Below, one piece after another: positions 8,597 through 17,396 of a stretch of DNA of 64,000 bases (the stretch's first letter is position 1; each line of letters opens with the position of its first letter). Made by a program: the position numbers and the translations under genes. The notes under the pieces were generated by a model that worked only from the letters and a program-made list of their open reading frames with translations, made no database searches and was not told the DNA's origin. The stretch is from Dyella_A sp050749815. Its GTDB lineage: Bacteria; Pseudomonadota; Gammaproteobacteria; Xanthomonadales; Rhodanobacteraceae. The stretch is from NCBI RefSeq assembly GCF_050749815.1, contig NZ_CP192735.1, positions 3,286,001 through 3,350,000 of the forward strand. The letters are read 5' to 3'.

Positions 8597-9567
8597 TCAA
8601 TGTGCGTGCTTGCGCCGCGCATGGGCGTCGAGCCAGGGCGCCAGCGACACCTGCCAAATGTGGTCGTCGCCGTTGTTCCACGCCGCATCCGCGCGCGGGT
8701 CCGGCGGCGCCAGGCGGCGGTCGCTGTAGAAGGTCAGCGTGCGATGGTCCGGTCCTAGCTGCGCCCCCATGCTGTGCTTGCCGCCGTTGACCGCATCGCC
8801 GAGATCCTGCGGCAGGCTCCAGCCTGCTTCGGAGTGAAAGCTGATTGCCAGCCGGTACGGCTGCCGGCTGCCGACCGGTTTCATGCTGACCACCAGAAAG
8901 CTCCGGTCCGGCGCGATGGCGGGGTCGCGGATGACGAAGCGGTCGCCGCCGATCGCCACGCGGATCGGCGCGAGGTAATGACCGTCGCGGACCCAGGCAT
9001 ACAGCAGGCGCAGCGTGCCGTCGGTCGGATCGCAGCCGATGTAGTAGACGCTGCCGTCGCTGGCGACGCTCGGCGCGAACGTGGTCGAGCAGGCATTCAC
9101 CGTGTCCGGCAGGCGCACCAGCGTGCCCAGCGGTCGCCGTGGCGATCCACCCGCCACAGGTTCATGCCGGCGCCGGTATGACGCTGCTTGCCGAGCACGG
9201 CATCGATCGGCCCCTGACCCGGCCTCTCCGGCCGATTGGAGACGAACAGCAGGTAGGAACCGTCCGGCGCCATCGCCGGATCCAGATCGCGCCAGCGGCC
9301 GGAGAACGCCGCCGGCACCGGCGTGGACCATCGCCCATGCACGCGATGCGACTCCATCAAGCTGAAGCTGTCGGTGCCGCGCATGAACACCACGGTGTCG
9401 CCGTCCGACGTGAACGCCGCGGCGCCGTCGTCGGCATCGCCGGCGATCGCGCCGGGAGCGAACACGGTGGGTGCACGGCCGGTCACGGCGGGCGCGTCCG
9501 CGGTTGCCAGCACTCGGCCCGACAGGGCGGCACTCAGCAACAGGGCGTACAGGGCGGCGTGGTGCAT
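8597..9567 (-). pseudogene. Secreted PD40 beta-propeller protein, copy B, frameshifted
   Basis: Start ATG 9567 has GAGGAG 7 bp upstream and begins a signal peptide (MHHAALYALLLSAALSGRVLA). The first frame gives 'AFTSDGDTVVFMRG' and 'PAMAPDGSYLLFVSNRP' and ends after 'NLWRVDRHGDRW' with a stop at 9097-9099. The protein resumes in another frame from about 9128 as 'GTLVRLPDTVNAC', 'DGSVYYIGCDPTDG', 'DPAIAPDRSFLVVS' and ends at 8597. Adding one C to the CCC at 9126-9128 (plus strand) restores one continuous frame of about 323 codons. Either a real one-base deletion has inactivated the gene, or the assembly is wrong at this run. It resembles the intact copy at 5567-6559 and precedes the histidine kinase gene by 46 bp. 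Confidence 0.82.
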
Positions 9568-9841
9568 CGGACACTCCTCGGCCGGCGCGGCAGGGTGGAA
9601 GTGCGGCCACCCTGGCAGCGTGTCGCCGCGCTGTCGCCAACGCCGTGACGACCGGCGCAGGGCAGGGGACGAGCGGCGTCCGCCCCGATGCCGGTGGGAA
9701 AGCCGCGGCACCCGGCCGCTCGTCACGCGCCGGTACACGTCGGTCACGCCGCGGGTCGTGCTCGTCCGCTTCGCGTGGCACGTCCGTGCAAGCGGCTGCA
9801 GCCTGCCGTGGCGGCGATCGGCCGCGGAACGGGAGCAGGAC

Positions 9842-10333
9842 ATGCGGAACAGGCAACGGGTGATCTGGAGTGCGGCGTGCTTCGTGGCGCTGTCGGCGAT
9901 CGGCCACGGCGCGCTGGCGGCCTCGCCGGGCGTGGACGAGACGGCGCACGACGCGGCGGCCGTGATCGCCACCGACGAGCACTGGCTACAGGCGGAAGTG
10001 GGCGGCGACACCGCCTATCTCGCCCAGCTGTTGCTGCCGGACTACCGCTCGGTGAGCGCGGACCGCTCGGTGCATCCGCGTGCGGCGATCCTGGCGAGCG
10101 CGGCGAAGAACCGCGATTCGGACACCATGCGACACGAGGTCGAGGTCTGGCGCAAGGCGCATCCCTCGCACCCGTCCGTGGTGATCCAGGGCGACACCGC
10201 GGTGCTCTCGTTCGACGCCGGCGATGCCGCCAATGCGGGGCCGGAGGTGGTGCGTTCCTCGGACATCTTCGTCTACGTCGATGGCCATTGGCGTGCGCTG
10301 TACTCCCAGCACAGCGCCATCACCACGAAGTGA
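9842..10333 (+). CDS. Secreted DUF4440 / NTF2-like protein
   Basis: 163 aa. ATG 9842 has GGGAGCAGGA immediately upstream and opens a signal peptide (MRNRQRVIWSAACFVALSAI, cleavage near LAA). The mature part fits the NTF2-like/SnoaL DUF4440 fold: an N-terminal helix 'ATDEHWLQAEVGGDTAYLAQ', the core 'LLLPDYRSVSADRSVHPRAA', and C-terminal strands 'VVIQGDTAVLSFDAG' and 'DIFVYVDGHWRALYSQHSAI'. Such proteins are small cone-shaped dimers with a cavity for a small molecule; no catalytic role can be assigned. Followed by a strong terminator hairpin at 10336-10365, so it is its own transcription unit. Confidence 0.8.
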   Translation: MRNRQRVIWSAACFVALSAIGHGALAASPGVDETAHDAAAVIATDEHWLQAEVGGDTAYLAQLLLPDYRSVSADRSVHPRAAILASAAKNRDSDTMRHEVEVWRKAHPSHPSVVIQGDTAVLSFDAGDAANAGPEVVRSSDIFVYVDGHWRALYSQHSAITTK

Positions 10334-10335
10334 TG

Positions 10336-10365
10336 GACCGGGCGACGCGCGCCGCCCGGTCTTTT
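10336..10365 (+). terminator. Rho-independent terminator after the DUF4440 gene
   Basis: Perfect 9-bp stem (GACCGGGCG at 10336-10344 paired with CGCCCGGTC at 10353-10361), 8-nt loop, followed by TTTT. It starts three bases after the DUF4440 stop codon and separates that gene from the converging RND outer-membrane gene. Confidence 0.85.
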
Positions 10366-10370
10366 CCTGC

Positions 10371-11801
10371 TCAGCGTGCGGCCACCGCGCTGCACTGGGC
10401 GTCGCCGCAGGCCTGCCAGCCGCCGCCGAGCGCCTTGTACAGCGCGATCGCCTGCAGGTTCACGCCGGCTTCGGCGGCCGCCAGCTGGTCTTCGGCGGCG
10501 AGCTGGGTGCGCTCGGCGTCCAGCAGCTCCAGGTAGTCGGCGGCGCCAGCGTCGTAGCGGGCCTTGGCCAGCGCGGCCGCTCGGCGGCTCTGGTCGGCCT
10601 GGGTGACCAGGTGCTGCACGCGCTCGCGTTGCTGGTTGAAGCCGACCAGCGCGTTGTCCACGTCTTCCAGGGCGCGCAGCACGGTGCGCTGGTAGTTGGC
10701 GCGGGCGGCATCGGCGCGGGCTTCGCTGGCCTTCACGCCGGAGCGCACGCGCTGCACGTTGAGGCCCGACCAGCTGATGCTGGGGGCGATCGACCAGGCG
10801 CGCGTCGCCGGGCTGCCGAAGTCGTTGCTGCGCCCGGCCAGGAAGCCAACGAAGCCGCCCAGCGACACGTGCGGGAACCAGTCCGCCTTGGCCACGCCGA
10901 TGCGCGCGTTGGCCGCGGCCAGCTCACGCTCGGCGACGCGGATGTCCGGCCGCCGCGCCAGCACGTCGTCGGCGTGGCCGATCGGCAGCGACACGTCGAT
11001 CGGCGTGAAGCTGCGCGCCGACAGGTCCACGCCGAGTTCGCCCGGGCGCTCGCCCAGCAGCACGGCGAGGTGGAACTGGTTGGCCTGCGCCTGCGTTTCC
11101 AGCAGCGGCAGCTGCGCCTGCACGCCGGCGAGGCGGGCGCGGGCGCTGGCGACGTCCTGGTCCGAGCCGGTACCGACCTCGGCGCGCGCTGCGATCACCT
11201 TCAGCGAGGCCTGCTGGTTGGCGATGTCGCGGCGCGCCACGTCCTGGCGCAGCTGGGTGCCACGCAGGTCGAAGTAGTAGCGCGCCACCTCGGCGAACAG
11301 GCTCACCTGCACGTCCTGCAGCGCGGCCTCACCGGCTTCGCTGTCGGCACGCGCGGCTTCCACCGAGCGCCGCACGCCGCCGAACAGGTCCAGCTCCCAG
11401 CTGGCGTCGAAGCCGGCCTGGTAGCTGGTGACCGTGCTGCGCTGATCGCTGAAGCCGGGCGTCTGTTCGCGGCTGCGGCTATAGGCGGCCACGGTGTCGA
11501 TGTCCGGCCACTGCTGCGACCGGGCGGTGCCCAGCAACGCGCGCGACTCGTTGAGGCGAGCCACGGCGATCTTCAGGTCCGGGCTGTTCTTCGCCGCGCG
11601 GGCAATCAGCGCATCCAGCGTGGGGTCGTTGAACTGCTTCCACCACGCCGCCTGAAAGGCCGCGTCGGACTGCTGCGCCGTATCGACGCCCTGCAGCGTC
11701 ACCGGTTTCTCGGTGGGGCGGTGGTAATCCGGCCCCACGCTGATGCAGCCGGCCAGCAGCAGGGCGCTGGCGAGTGCGCTCCATCGGATCAGGTGATTCA
11801 T
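10371..11801 (-). CDS. RND efflux outer-membrane channel lipoprotein, OprN/NodT family
   Basis: 476 aa. Start ATG 11801, one base after the permease stop. Signal peptide with lipobox 'LLAGC' (Cys20) followed by 'ISVGPDYHRP', the standard opening of NodT-type outer-membrane factors. Two OEP repeats are visible, with 'WWKQFNDPTLDALIARAAKN', 'PGELGVDL', 'LARRPDIRVAERELAAANA' and 'ARYDAGAADYLELLDAERT'. It forms the trimeric TolC-like exit duct of the tripartite pump encoded by the two upstream genes. A short Cys-containing C-terminal extension (GGGWQACGDAQCSAVAAR) follows the usual 'ALYKALGGGW' end. Third gene of the efflux operon. Confidence 0.92.
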   Translation of the reverse strand: MNHLIRWSALASALLLAGCISVGPDYHRPTEKPVTLQGVDTAQQSDAAFQAAWWKQFNDPTLDALIARAAKNSPDLKIAVARLNESRALLGTARSQQWPDIDTVAAYSRSREQTPGFSDQRSTVTSYQAGFDASWELDLFGGVRRSVEAARADSEAGEAALQDVQVSLFAEVARYYFDLRGTQLRQDVARRDIANQQASLKVIAARAEVGTGSDQDVASARARLAGVQAQLPLLETQAQANQFHLAVLLGERPGELGVDLSARSFTPIDVSLPIGHADDVLARRPDIRVAERELAAANARIGVAKADWFPHVSLGGFVGFLAGRSNDFGSPATRAWSIAPSISWSGLNVQRVRSGVKASEARADAARANYQRTVLRALEDVDNALVGFNQQRERVQHLVTQADQSRRAAALAKARYDAGAADYLELLDAERTQLAAEDQLAAAEAGVNLQAIALYKALGGGWQACGDAQCSAVAAR

Positions 11802-11802
11802 C

Positions 11803-14800
11803 TCAATGCTCCTCGAAAGCCGGCGCCGGCAGCTGCGCGGCACGGGCGGCCTGGCGGGCGGCGCGACGCGCGGCGCTGCGCTCGCTCCAGCCGCGGATCA
11901 ACACGTAGAACAGCGGGGTGAAGGCCAGCCCGAAGAAGGTGACGCCGAGCATGCCGGAGAACACCGCCACGCCCATCGCGTGACGCATCTCCGCGCCGGC
12001 GCCGTGCGACAGCACCAGCGGCACCACGCCCATGATGAACGCGAACGAGGTCATCAGGATCGGGCGCAGTCGCAGCCGCGCCGCTTCCAGCACCGCCTGC
12101 ACGCGGTCCATGCCTTCCAGGATCTGCGCTTCGCGAGCGAACTCGACGATCAGGATCGCGTTCTTGCACGCCAGGCCCACCAGCACGATCAGGCCGATCT
12201 GGGTGAAGATGTTGTTGTCGCCACCGCTGAGCCACACGCCGGCGATCGCGGACAACAGCACCATCGGCACGATCAGGATCACCGCCAGCGGCAGCGTCAC
12301 GCTCTCGTACAGCGAGGCCAGCACCAGGAACACCAGCAGCACGCACAGCGGGAACACCAGCACCGCGGTGTTGCCGGCGAGGATCTGCTGATAGGTCAGC
12401 TCGGTCCACTCGAACGTCATGCCGTTGGGCAGCGTAGCGTGCGCCAGCTTCTCGATCGCCGCCTGCGCCTGGCCCGAGCTGTAGCCCGGCGCAGGGCCGC
12501 CGTTGATCTCGGCGGTGGGATAGCCGTTGTAGTGCATCACCCGCTCGGGGCCGACGGTCTGGCTGACCGTGACGAACGAGCCCAGCGGCACCATCTGGCC
12601 GGCGGCGTTGCGGGTCTTCAACTGGGTGATGTCCTGCGGTTCGCGACGGAAGCCCGGCTCGGCCGACAGGTTCACCTGGTAGGTGCGCCCGAAGCGGTTG
12701 AAGTCGTTCACGTACAGCGAGCCCAGATACGCCTGCATGGTCTGGTAGACGTCGGCCAGATCCACGCCTTCGGCCTTGGCCTTCTCGCGATCCACCTCGG
12801 CGTCGATCTGCGGCACGCTCACCTGGTAGCTGGAGAACAGCCCGGCCAGTGCCGGCTCCTTCTGGCTCGCCGCGATCAGGTTCTGCGTCTGCTTGTACAG
12901 CTCCTGGTAGCCCTGGTCGCTGCGGTCTTCCACCTGCAGGCGGAAGCCGCCGATCGTGCCCAGCCCCTGCACCGGCGGCGGTGGGAAGATCGCGATGTAG
13001 GCGTCCTGGATCGCGGCGAACTTCTGGTTCAGCGCGCCGGCGATCGCCCCGGCCGACAGCGACGGATCACGCCGTTCCTCGAACGGCTTGAGCGTCACGA
13101 ACACGATGCCGGAGTTGGTCGAGTTGGTGAAACCGTTGATCGACAGGCCCGGGAACGCCACCGCGTTCTCCACGCCGGGCTGCTTCAGCGCGATGTCGCT
13201 CATGCGGCGGATCACGTCTTCGGAGCGATCCAGCGAGGCGGCGTCCGGCAACTGCGCGAACGACACCAGGTACTGCTTGTCCTGCGGCGGCACGAAGCCG
13301 GTCGGCACCTTGGCGAAGCCGAACAGGCCCAGCAGCACCAGGCCGCCGTAGACCAGCAGCGCGATCGAGCCCTTGCCCAGCACGCGCTTCACGCCGCCCA
13401 CGTAGCCGTCCGCGCTGCGTACGAAGAAGCGGTTGAACGGGCGGAACAGCCAGCCGAAGCCGCGGTCGATGGCCAGGCTGAGCTTGTCCTTCGGCGCGTT
13501 GCGGTCCTTGAGCAGCAGCGCCGAGAGCGCCGGGCTCAGGGTCAGCGAGTTGAACGCCGAGATCACCGTGGAGATCGCGATGGTGAGCGCGAACTGGCGA
13601 TAGAACTCGCCGGTGAGGCCGCTGATGAACGCCGCCGGCACGAACACCGCGCACAGCACCAGCGCCGTTGCCACGATCGGCCCGGTCACTTCCTTCATCG
13701 CCTGGCGAGTGGCATCGCGCGGCGTCATGCCGTGCTCGATGTGCCGCTCGACGTTCTCCACCACCACGATCGCGTCGTCCACCACGATGCCGATCGCCAG
13801 CACCAGCCCGAACAGGCTCAACGCGTTGAGCGAGAAGCCGGCGATGTGCATCACCGCGAACGTGCCCACCAGCGATACCGGCACCGCCACCAGCGGGATG
13901 ATCGAGGCGCGCCAGGTCTGCAGGAACAGGATCACCACCAGCACCACCAGCGCGATCGCCTCGAACAGCGTGTGCACCACCGCCTCGATCGAGCCGCGCA
14001 CGAACACGGTCGGGTCGTAGACGATGCGGTAGTCGACGCCCTGCGGGAAGTCCTGCTTGAGCTCCTTCATCAGCGTGCGGACTTCGTTGGAGATCTGGAT
14101 CGCGTTGGAGCCGGGGCGGGCGAAGATCGGCAGCGCCACCGCCGGCTTGTTGTCCAGCAGGCTGCGCAGCGCGTAGTTGTTGGAACCGAGCTCGACCCGC
14201 GCCACGTCGCGCAGATGGGTCACCGCACCGTTCTTGTCAGTGCGCACCACGATGTTGAGGAAGTCGTCCTCGGTGATCAGCCGGCCACGCGTGTTGATGT
14301 TGAGCTGGAACGCGGCGTTGCCGCGGCCGGGCGGCGCATTCAGCGCACCGGCGGCCACCTCGACGTTCTGCTCGCGGATCGCGCGGGCGACGTCGCCGGT
14401 GGTCAGGCCGCGCTGCGCCATGCGGTCCGGATTCATCCACACGCGCATGCTGTACTCGCCGGCGCCGAACACCTGCACGTCGCCGACGCCGTCGAGGCGG
14501 GCGAGCTGATCCTTGATGTGCAGCCGCGCGTAGTTGGACAGGTACAGCATGTCGTAGCGCTGATCGGGCGAGATCAGGTGCACCACCATGGTGAGGTCGG
14601 GCGAGCTCTTCTGGGTGGTCACGCCGAGTCGCTGCACCTCTTCGGGCAGGCGCGGCAGCGCCTGCGCCACGCGGTTCTGCACCTGCACCTGAGCGTCATC
14701 CAGGTTGGTACCCAGCGCGAAGGTCACGGTCAGCGTCATGGCGCCGTCGCTGGTGGCCTGCGAGGCGGTGTAGAGCATGCCCTCGACGCCGTTGATCTGG

Positions 14801-15006
14801 GTCTCCAGCGGCGTGGCCACGGTCTCGGCGATCACCTTGGGGTTGGCGCCCGGATAGCTGGCGCGCACCACCACGGTCGGCGGCACCACTTCCGGGTACT
14901 CGCCGATCGGCAGCTGGAACAGCGAGATCGCGCCGGCGATCAGGATCAGCACCGACAACACGCCGGCGAGGATCGGTCGATCCACGAAATATTGCGCAAG
15001 TTTCAT
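11803..15006 (-). CDS. RND multidrug efflux permease, MexF-like (HAE1 family)
   Basis: 1067 aa, normal length for HAE1 permeases. Opens 'MKLAQYFVDRPILAGVLSVL' followed by 'GAISLFQLPIGEYPEVVPPT', very close to MexF-type sequences. Twelve membrane helices and two large periplasmic loops are apparent. The proton-relay aspartates occur in TM4 ('GIVVDDAIVVVENVERH'), and the periplasmic 'PDLTMVVHLISPDQRYDMLY' is a MexF-like signature. It exports toxic compounds using proton motive force; MexEF-OprN relatives handle chloramphenicol, quinolones and trimethoprim, but specificity here is not demonstrated. It starts 6 bp after the adaptor stop and is followed at once by the outer-membrane gene. Confidence 0.93.
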   Translation of the reverse strand: MKLAQYFVDRPILAGVLSVLILIAGAISLFQLPIGEYPEVVPPTVVVRASYPGANPKVIAETVATPLETQINGVEGMLYTASQATSDGAMTLTVTFALGTNLDDAQVQVQNRVAQALPRLPEEVQRLGVTTQKSSPDLTMVVHLISPDQRYDMLYLSNYARLHIKDQLARLDGVGDVQVFGAGEYSMRVWMNPDRMAQRGLTTGDVARAIREQNVEVAAGALNAPPGRGNAAFQLNINTRGRLITEDDFLNIVVRTDKNGAVTHLRDVARVELGSNNYALRSLLDNKPAVALPIFARPGSNAIQISNEVRTLMKELKQDFPQGVDYRIVYDPTVFVRGSIEAVVHTLFEAIALVVLVVILFLQTWRASIIPLVAVPVSLVGTFAVMHIAGFSLNALSLFGLVLAIGIVVDDAIVVVENVERHIEHGMTPRDATRQAMKEVTGPIVATALVLCAVFVPAAFISGLTGEFYRQFALTIAISTVISAFNSLTLSPALSALLLKDRNAPKDKLSLAIDRGFGWLFRPFNRFFVRSADGYVGGVKRVLGKGSIALLVYGGLVLLGLFGFAKVPTGFVPPQDKQYLVSFAQLPDAASLDRSEDVIRRMSDIALKQPGVENAVAFPGLSINGFTNSTNSGIVFVTLKPFEERRDPSLSAGAIAGALNQKFAAIQDAYIAIFPPPPVQGLGTIGGFRLQVEDRSDQGYQELYKQTQNLIAASQKEPALAGLFSSYQVSVPQIDAEVDREKAKAEGVDLADVYQTMQAYLGSLYVNDFNRFGRTYQVNLSAEPGFRREPQDITQLKTRNAAGQMVPLGSFVTVSQTVGPERVMHYNGYPTAEINGGPAPGYSSGQAQAAIEKLAHATLPNGMTFEWTELTYQQILAGNTAVLVFPLCVLLVFLVLASLYESVTLPLAVILIVPMVLLSAIAGVWLSGGDNNIFTQIGLIVLVGLACKNAILIVEFAREAQILEGMDRVQAVLEAARLRLRPILMTSFAFIMGVVPLVLSHGAGAEMRHAMGVAVFSGMLGVTFFGLAFTPLFYVLIRGWSERSAARRAARQAARAAQLPAPAFEEH

Positions 15007-15012
15007 GAGCGT

Positions 15013-16215
15013 TTAGTCCTGGGCGCTGGTCAGCGCCTGGCCCTGGCGGGGGTTGCCACCGCCGTGGGCGAGTTGGGTATCCGGATCAAGGCTGCGGGTT
15101 TCCATCGCCACGCGCGTGGGGTTCACCTGCATGCCCGGCCGCACGTGCTGCAGGCCGTTCACCACCACCACGTCGCTGGCGTCGAGGCCGTCCTCGATCA
15201 CCCGCAGGCCGTCCAGCAGCGGGCCGGTGGTGACCTTGCGGTAGGCGACCTTCTGGTCCTTGTCGAGCACGTAGACGAACTTGTTGCCCAGATCAGTGCC
15301 GACCGCGCGGTCGTCGATCAGCGCGCGCGGGGTGGTGCTGTCGGTTCGCAACTGCAGGCGCACGTACAGGCCCGGCGTGTAGCGGCCGTCGGCGTTGTCG
15401 AACACCGCGCGCAGGCGGATCGTGCCGCTGCCGGTGCTGAGCTGGTTGTCGACGAAGTCGATGCTGCCACGGTGCGGAAAGCCCGATTCGTCGGCCAGCG
15501 CCATCGTCACCTTCGGCACGGTGTGGTGCTCGCGGCGCAGGCGATCGAGGTCGAGGTAGCTGTGCTCGTCCACATCGAAATAGGCGTACACGGGATTCAC
15601 GCTGACCACGCTGGTCAGCACGTCGGTCGGCGTGACCAGGTTGCCAGCGGTGATCAGCGCATTGCCGACGCGGCCGTCGATCGGCGCGCGCACCTCGGTG
15701 AAGCCGCGGTTGAGCTGCGCCGATTCCAGTGCGGCGGCGGTGGCGGCGATCTGCGAGCGGGCGCTGGCGGCGGCGGTGTCGAGGCGGTCGGCCTCTTCGC
15801 GCGAGATCGCGTGCTGGGCCACCAGCCGCGCGCCTCGCTCGGCGTTGGCCTGGGCCAGCTTCGCCTCGGCGCGGGCCTGCGCCAGGTTCGCCTGCAGCCG
15901 GTCGACCTCGGCCTGGTAGGGACGCGGATCGATGCGGAACAGCAGCTGGCCCTTGTGCACCAGCGCGCCTTCCTTGAACTGCACCGAGTCGACGTAGCCG
16001 CTGACCCGCGGATGCACCTGCACCGTATCGACCGCCTGCAGGTGGCCGGTGAACTGGGCCGCGTCGCTGACCGGACGCACCAGCGTCTGCGCCACGGTGA
16101 CGGTGGGCGGCGGCGGCGCGGCCTGCGCCTGGCTGCCGCCGTGATGGTCGAGAACAACCCAGCTGCCGGCGGCGAGCGCCACGGCGAGGGCAATGAAAAT
16201 CCAGCGTTTCTGCAT
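15013..16215 (-). CDS. RND efflux periplasmic adaptor (membrane fusion protein), MexE-like
   Basis: 400 aa. ATG 16215 is preferred to an upstream in-frame start because GGGAGCC precedes it and it begins the membrane anchor (MQKRWIFIALAVALAAGSWV). No lipobox Cys is present, so it is probably anchored by the N-terminal helix. Family features in order: barrel-sandwich half 'GYVDSVQFKEGALVHKGQLL', alpha-hairpin residues 'YQAEVDRLQANLAQARAEA', second half 'VRAPIDGRVGNALITAGNLV', and a C-terminal beta-barrel. First gene of the pump operon, divergent from a LysR regulator across 146 bp containing a dyad at 16281-16296. Confidence 0.92.
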   Translation of the reverse strand: MQKRWIFIALAVALAAGSWVVLDHHGGSQAQAAPPPPTVTVAQTLVRPVSDAAQFTGHLQAVDTVQVHPRVSGYVDSVQFKEGALVHKGQLLFRIDPRPYQAEVDRLQANLAQARAEAKLAQANAERGARLVAQHAISREEADRLDTAAASARSQIAATAAALESAQLNRGFTEVRAPIDGRVGNALITAGNLVTPTDVLTSVVSVNPVYAYFDVDEHSYLDLDRLRREHHTVPKVTMALADESGFPHRGSIDFVDNQLSTGSGTIRLRAVFDNADGRYTPGLYVRLQLRTDSTTPRALIDDRAVGTDLGNKFVYVLDKDQKVAYRKVTTGPLLDGLRVIEDGLDASDVVVVNGLQHVRPGMQVNPTRVAMETRSLDPDTQLAHGGGNPRQGQALTSAQD

Positions 16216-16280
16216 GACAAGGCTCCCTGGAGCAACGTGCGCCGAACCGGGGGGCGTTCGGCGAGGCCCGGGAGAATAGG

Positions 16281-16296
16281 TATACTGGCCGGTATA
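16281..16296. promoter_or_regulatory. Candidate LysR operator between efflux operon and regulator gene
   Basis: TATACTGGCCGGTATA is a 16-bp dyad with 14 of 16 positions symmetric, centrally placed in the 146-bp divergent intergenic region. LysR-type sites are typically short interrupted dyads of the T-N11-A type located between the regulator and its divergent target, and this sequence has that form (T at 16281 to A at 16296). It overlaps AT-rich bases that could also serve as -10 elements in either direction. Binding is inferred. Confidence 0.5.
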
Positions 16297-16361
16297 GAAA
16301 ACCGCCTTTTTGTGCAATGCCATCGTGACTGGCAGTCACCAATCGCCTGAGGGACGCCGCT

Positions 16362-17396
16362 ATGGAAGACCTTTCCGCCATTTCCGTCTTCGTTCGCGTG
16401 GTGGAGGCGAACAGCTTCGCCGCCGCCGCCGTGCAGCTGGGCATGACACCTTCGGGGGTCAGCCGGGCGGTGTCCCGACTGGAATCTCGCCTCGGCGCGC
16501 GCCTGCTGTTCCGCTCTACCCGCTCGCTGCGGCTGACCGAGGACGGCGCCGCCTTCCACGCCCGCTGCAAGGAGATCCTGGCCGATCTCAACGAGGCCAC
16601 CGAGGCGCTGGGCGAAGCCAGCCGCGAACCGGTCGGCAAACTGCGCGTGGGGTTGTCGCTGGGGGTGGGGCGCGCCGCGCTGATTCCGCGCCTGGCCGAG
16701 TTCGAGAAGCGCTACCCAGGCATCCGCCTGGAGCTGCTGATGAGCGACCAGCCCGGTGACCTCAACGGTGAAGGCATCGACTGCGCCATCCGCGTCGGCC
16801 AGCTGGAGGATTCCAGCCACATCGCGCACAAGATCGGTTACCTGCGCAACGTGGTGCTCGCCTCGCCGGAATACCTCGAACGCCACGGCGCCCCCACCAG
16901 CATCGATGACCTCAAGCAGCATCGCTGCATCAACTACGTCTACCCCAACGGCAAGCCGCGGCAGTGGCAGTTCGACGTGCCCGGCGGGCAGATCGAGGTG
17001 GATGTGGACGCGCACCTGCTGATCAACGACGGCGAATCGGTGATCCAGGCGGTGAGCGAGGGGCTGGGCATCACCCAGGCGCCGCACCTGCTGGCCTCGT
17101 GCCTGTTGAGCAAGGGCATGCTGCAGCTGGTGATGACGGATGTGCGCTCCACCGGCAAGCCGGTGTGGATCGTCTACCCGCAGAAGCGCCACCTGTCGGC
17201 GCGCGTGCGCGCCTTCATCGGTTGGGTGCGCGAACTGTTCGATGCGCTGAACGAGCCGGACGTGCTGAAGCGTCCGTCGATTCCGGTCATCGCGCCGATC
17301 GAGCCGTCACGCCACGCGCTCGACACGCCGGTGGCGGTCGCTCAGCCGCCGGCCGGCATCAGCGCCAGCAAGGCGATGCCCAGCGCGATGCGATAG
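16362..17396 (+). CDS. LysR family transcriptional regulator, divergent from the RND pump
   Basis: 344 aa. Residues 1-60 are the winged HTH ('LSAISVFVRVVEANSFAAAA', 'LGMTPSGVSRAVSRLESRLG', 'RSLRLTEDG'); residues about 90-300 are the periplasmic-binding-like effector domain ('KLRVGLSLGVGRAALIPRLA', 'CAIRVGQLEDSSHIAHKIG', 'SEGLGITQAPHLLA'). It most resembles the DgdR/PecT-type LysR branch. The family is usually near 300 aa; here an extra tail of about 40 residues runs into, and antisense to, the end of uppP, overlapping it by 55 bp. Its position makes it the likely regulator of the efflux operon; activator versus repressor cannot be told. Confidence 0.9.
   Translation: MEDLSAISVFVRVVEANSFAAAAVQLGMTPSGVSRAVSRLESRLGARLLFRSTRSLRLTEDGAAFHARCKEILADLNEATEALGEASREPVGKLRVGLSLGVGRAALIPRLAEFEKRYPGIRLELLMSDQPGDLNGEGIDCAIRVGQLEDSSHIAHKIGYLRNVVLASPEYLERHGAPTSIDDLKQHRCINYVYPNGKPRQWQFDVPGGQIEVDVDAHLLINDGESVIQAVSEGLGITQAPHLLASCLLSKGMLQLVMTDVRSTGKPVWIVYPQKRHLSARVRAFIGWVRELFDALNEPDVLKRPSIPVIAPIEPSRHALDTPVAVAQPPAGISASKAMPSAMR

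Noticed and set aside
11806..16350. Plus-strand open frame of 1514 codons opposite the RND efflux operon
   Set aside because: It is an antisense shadow of three well-supported genes; the translation is His/Arg/Gln-rich low-complexity sequence typical of antisense frames in GC-rich DNA.
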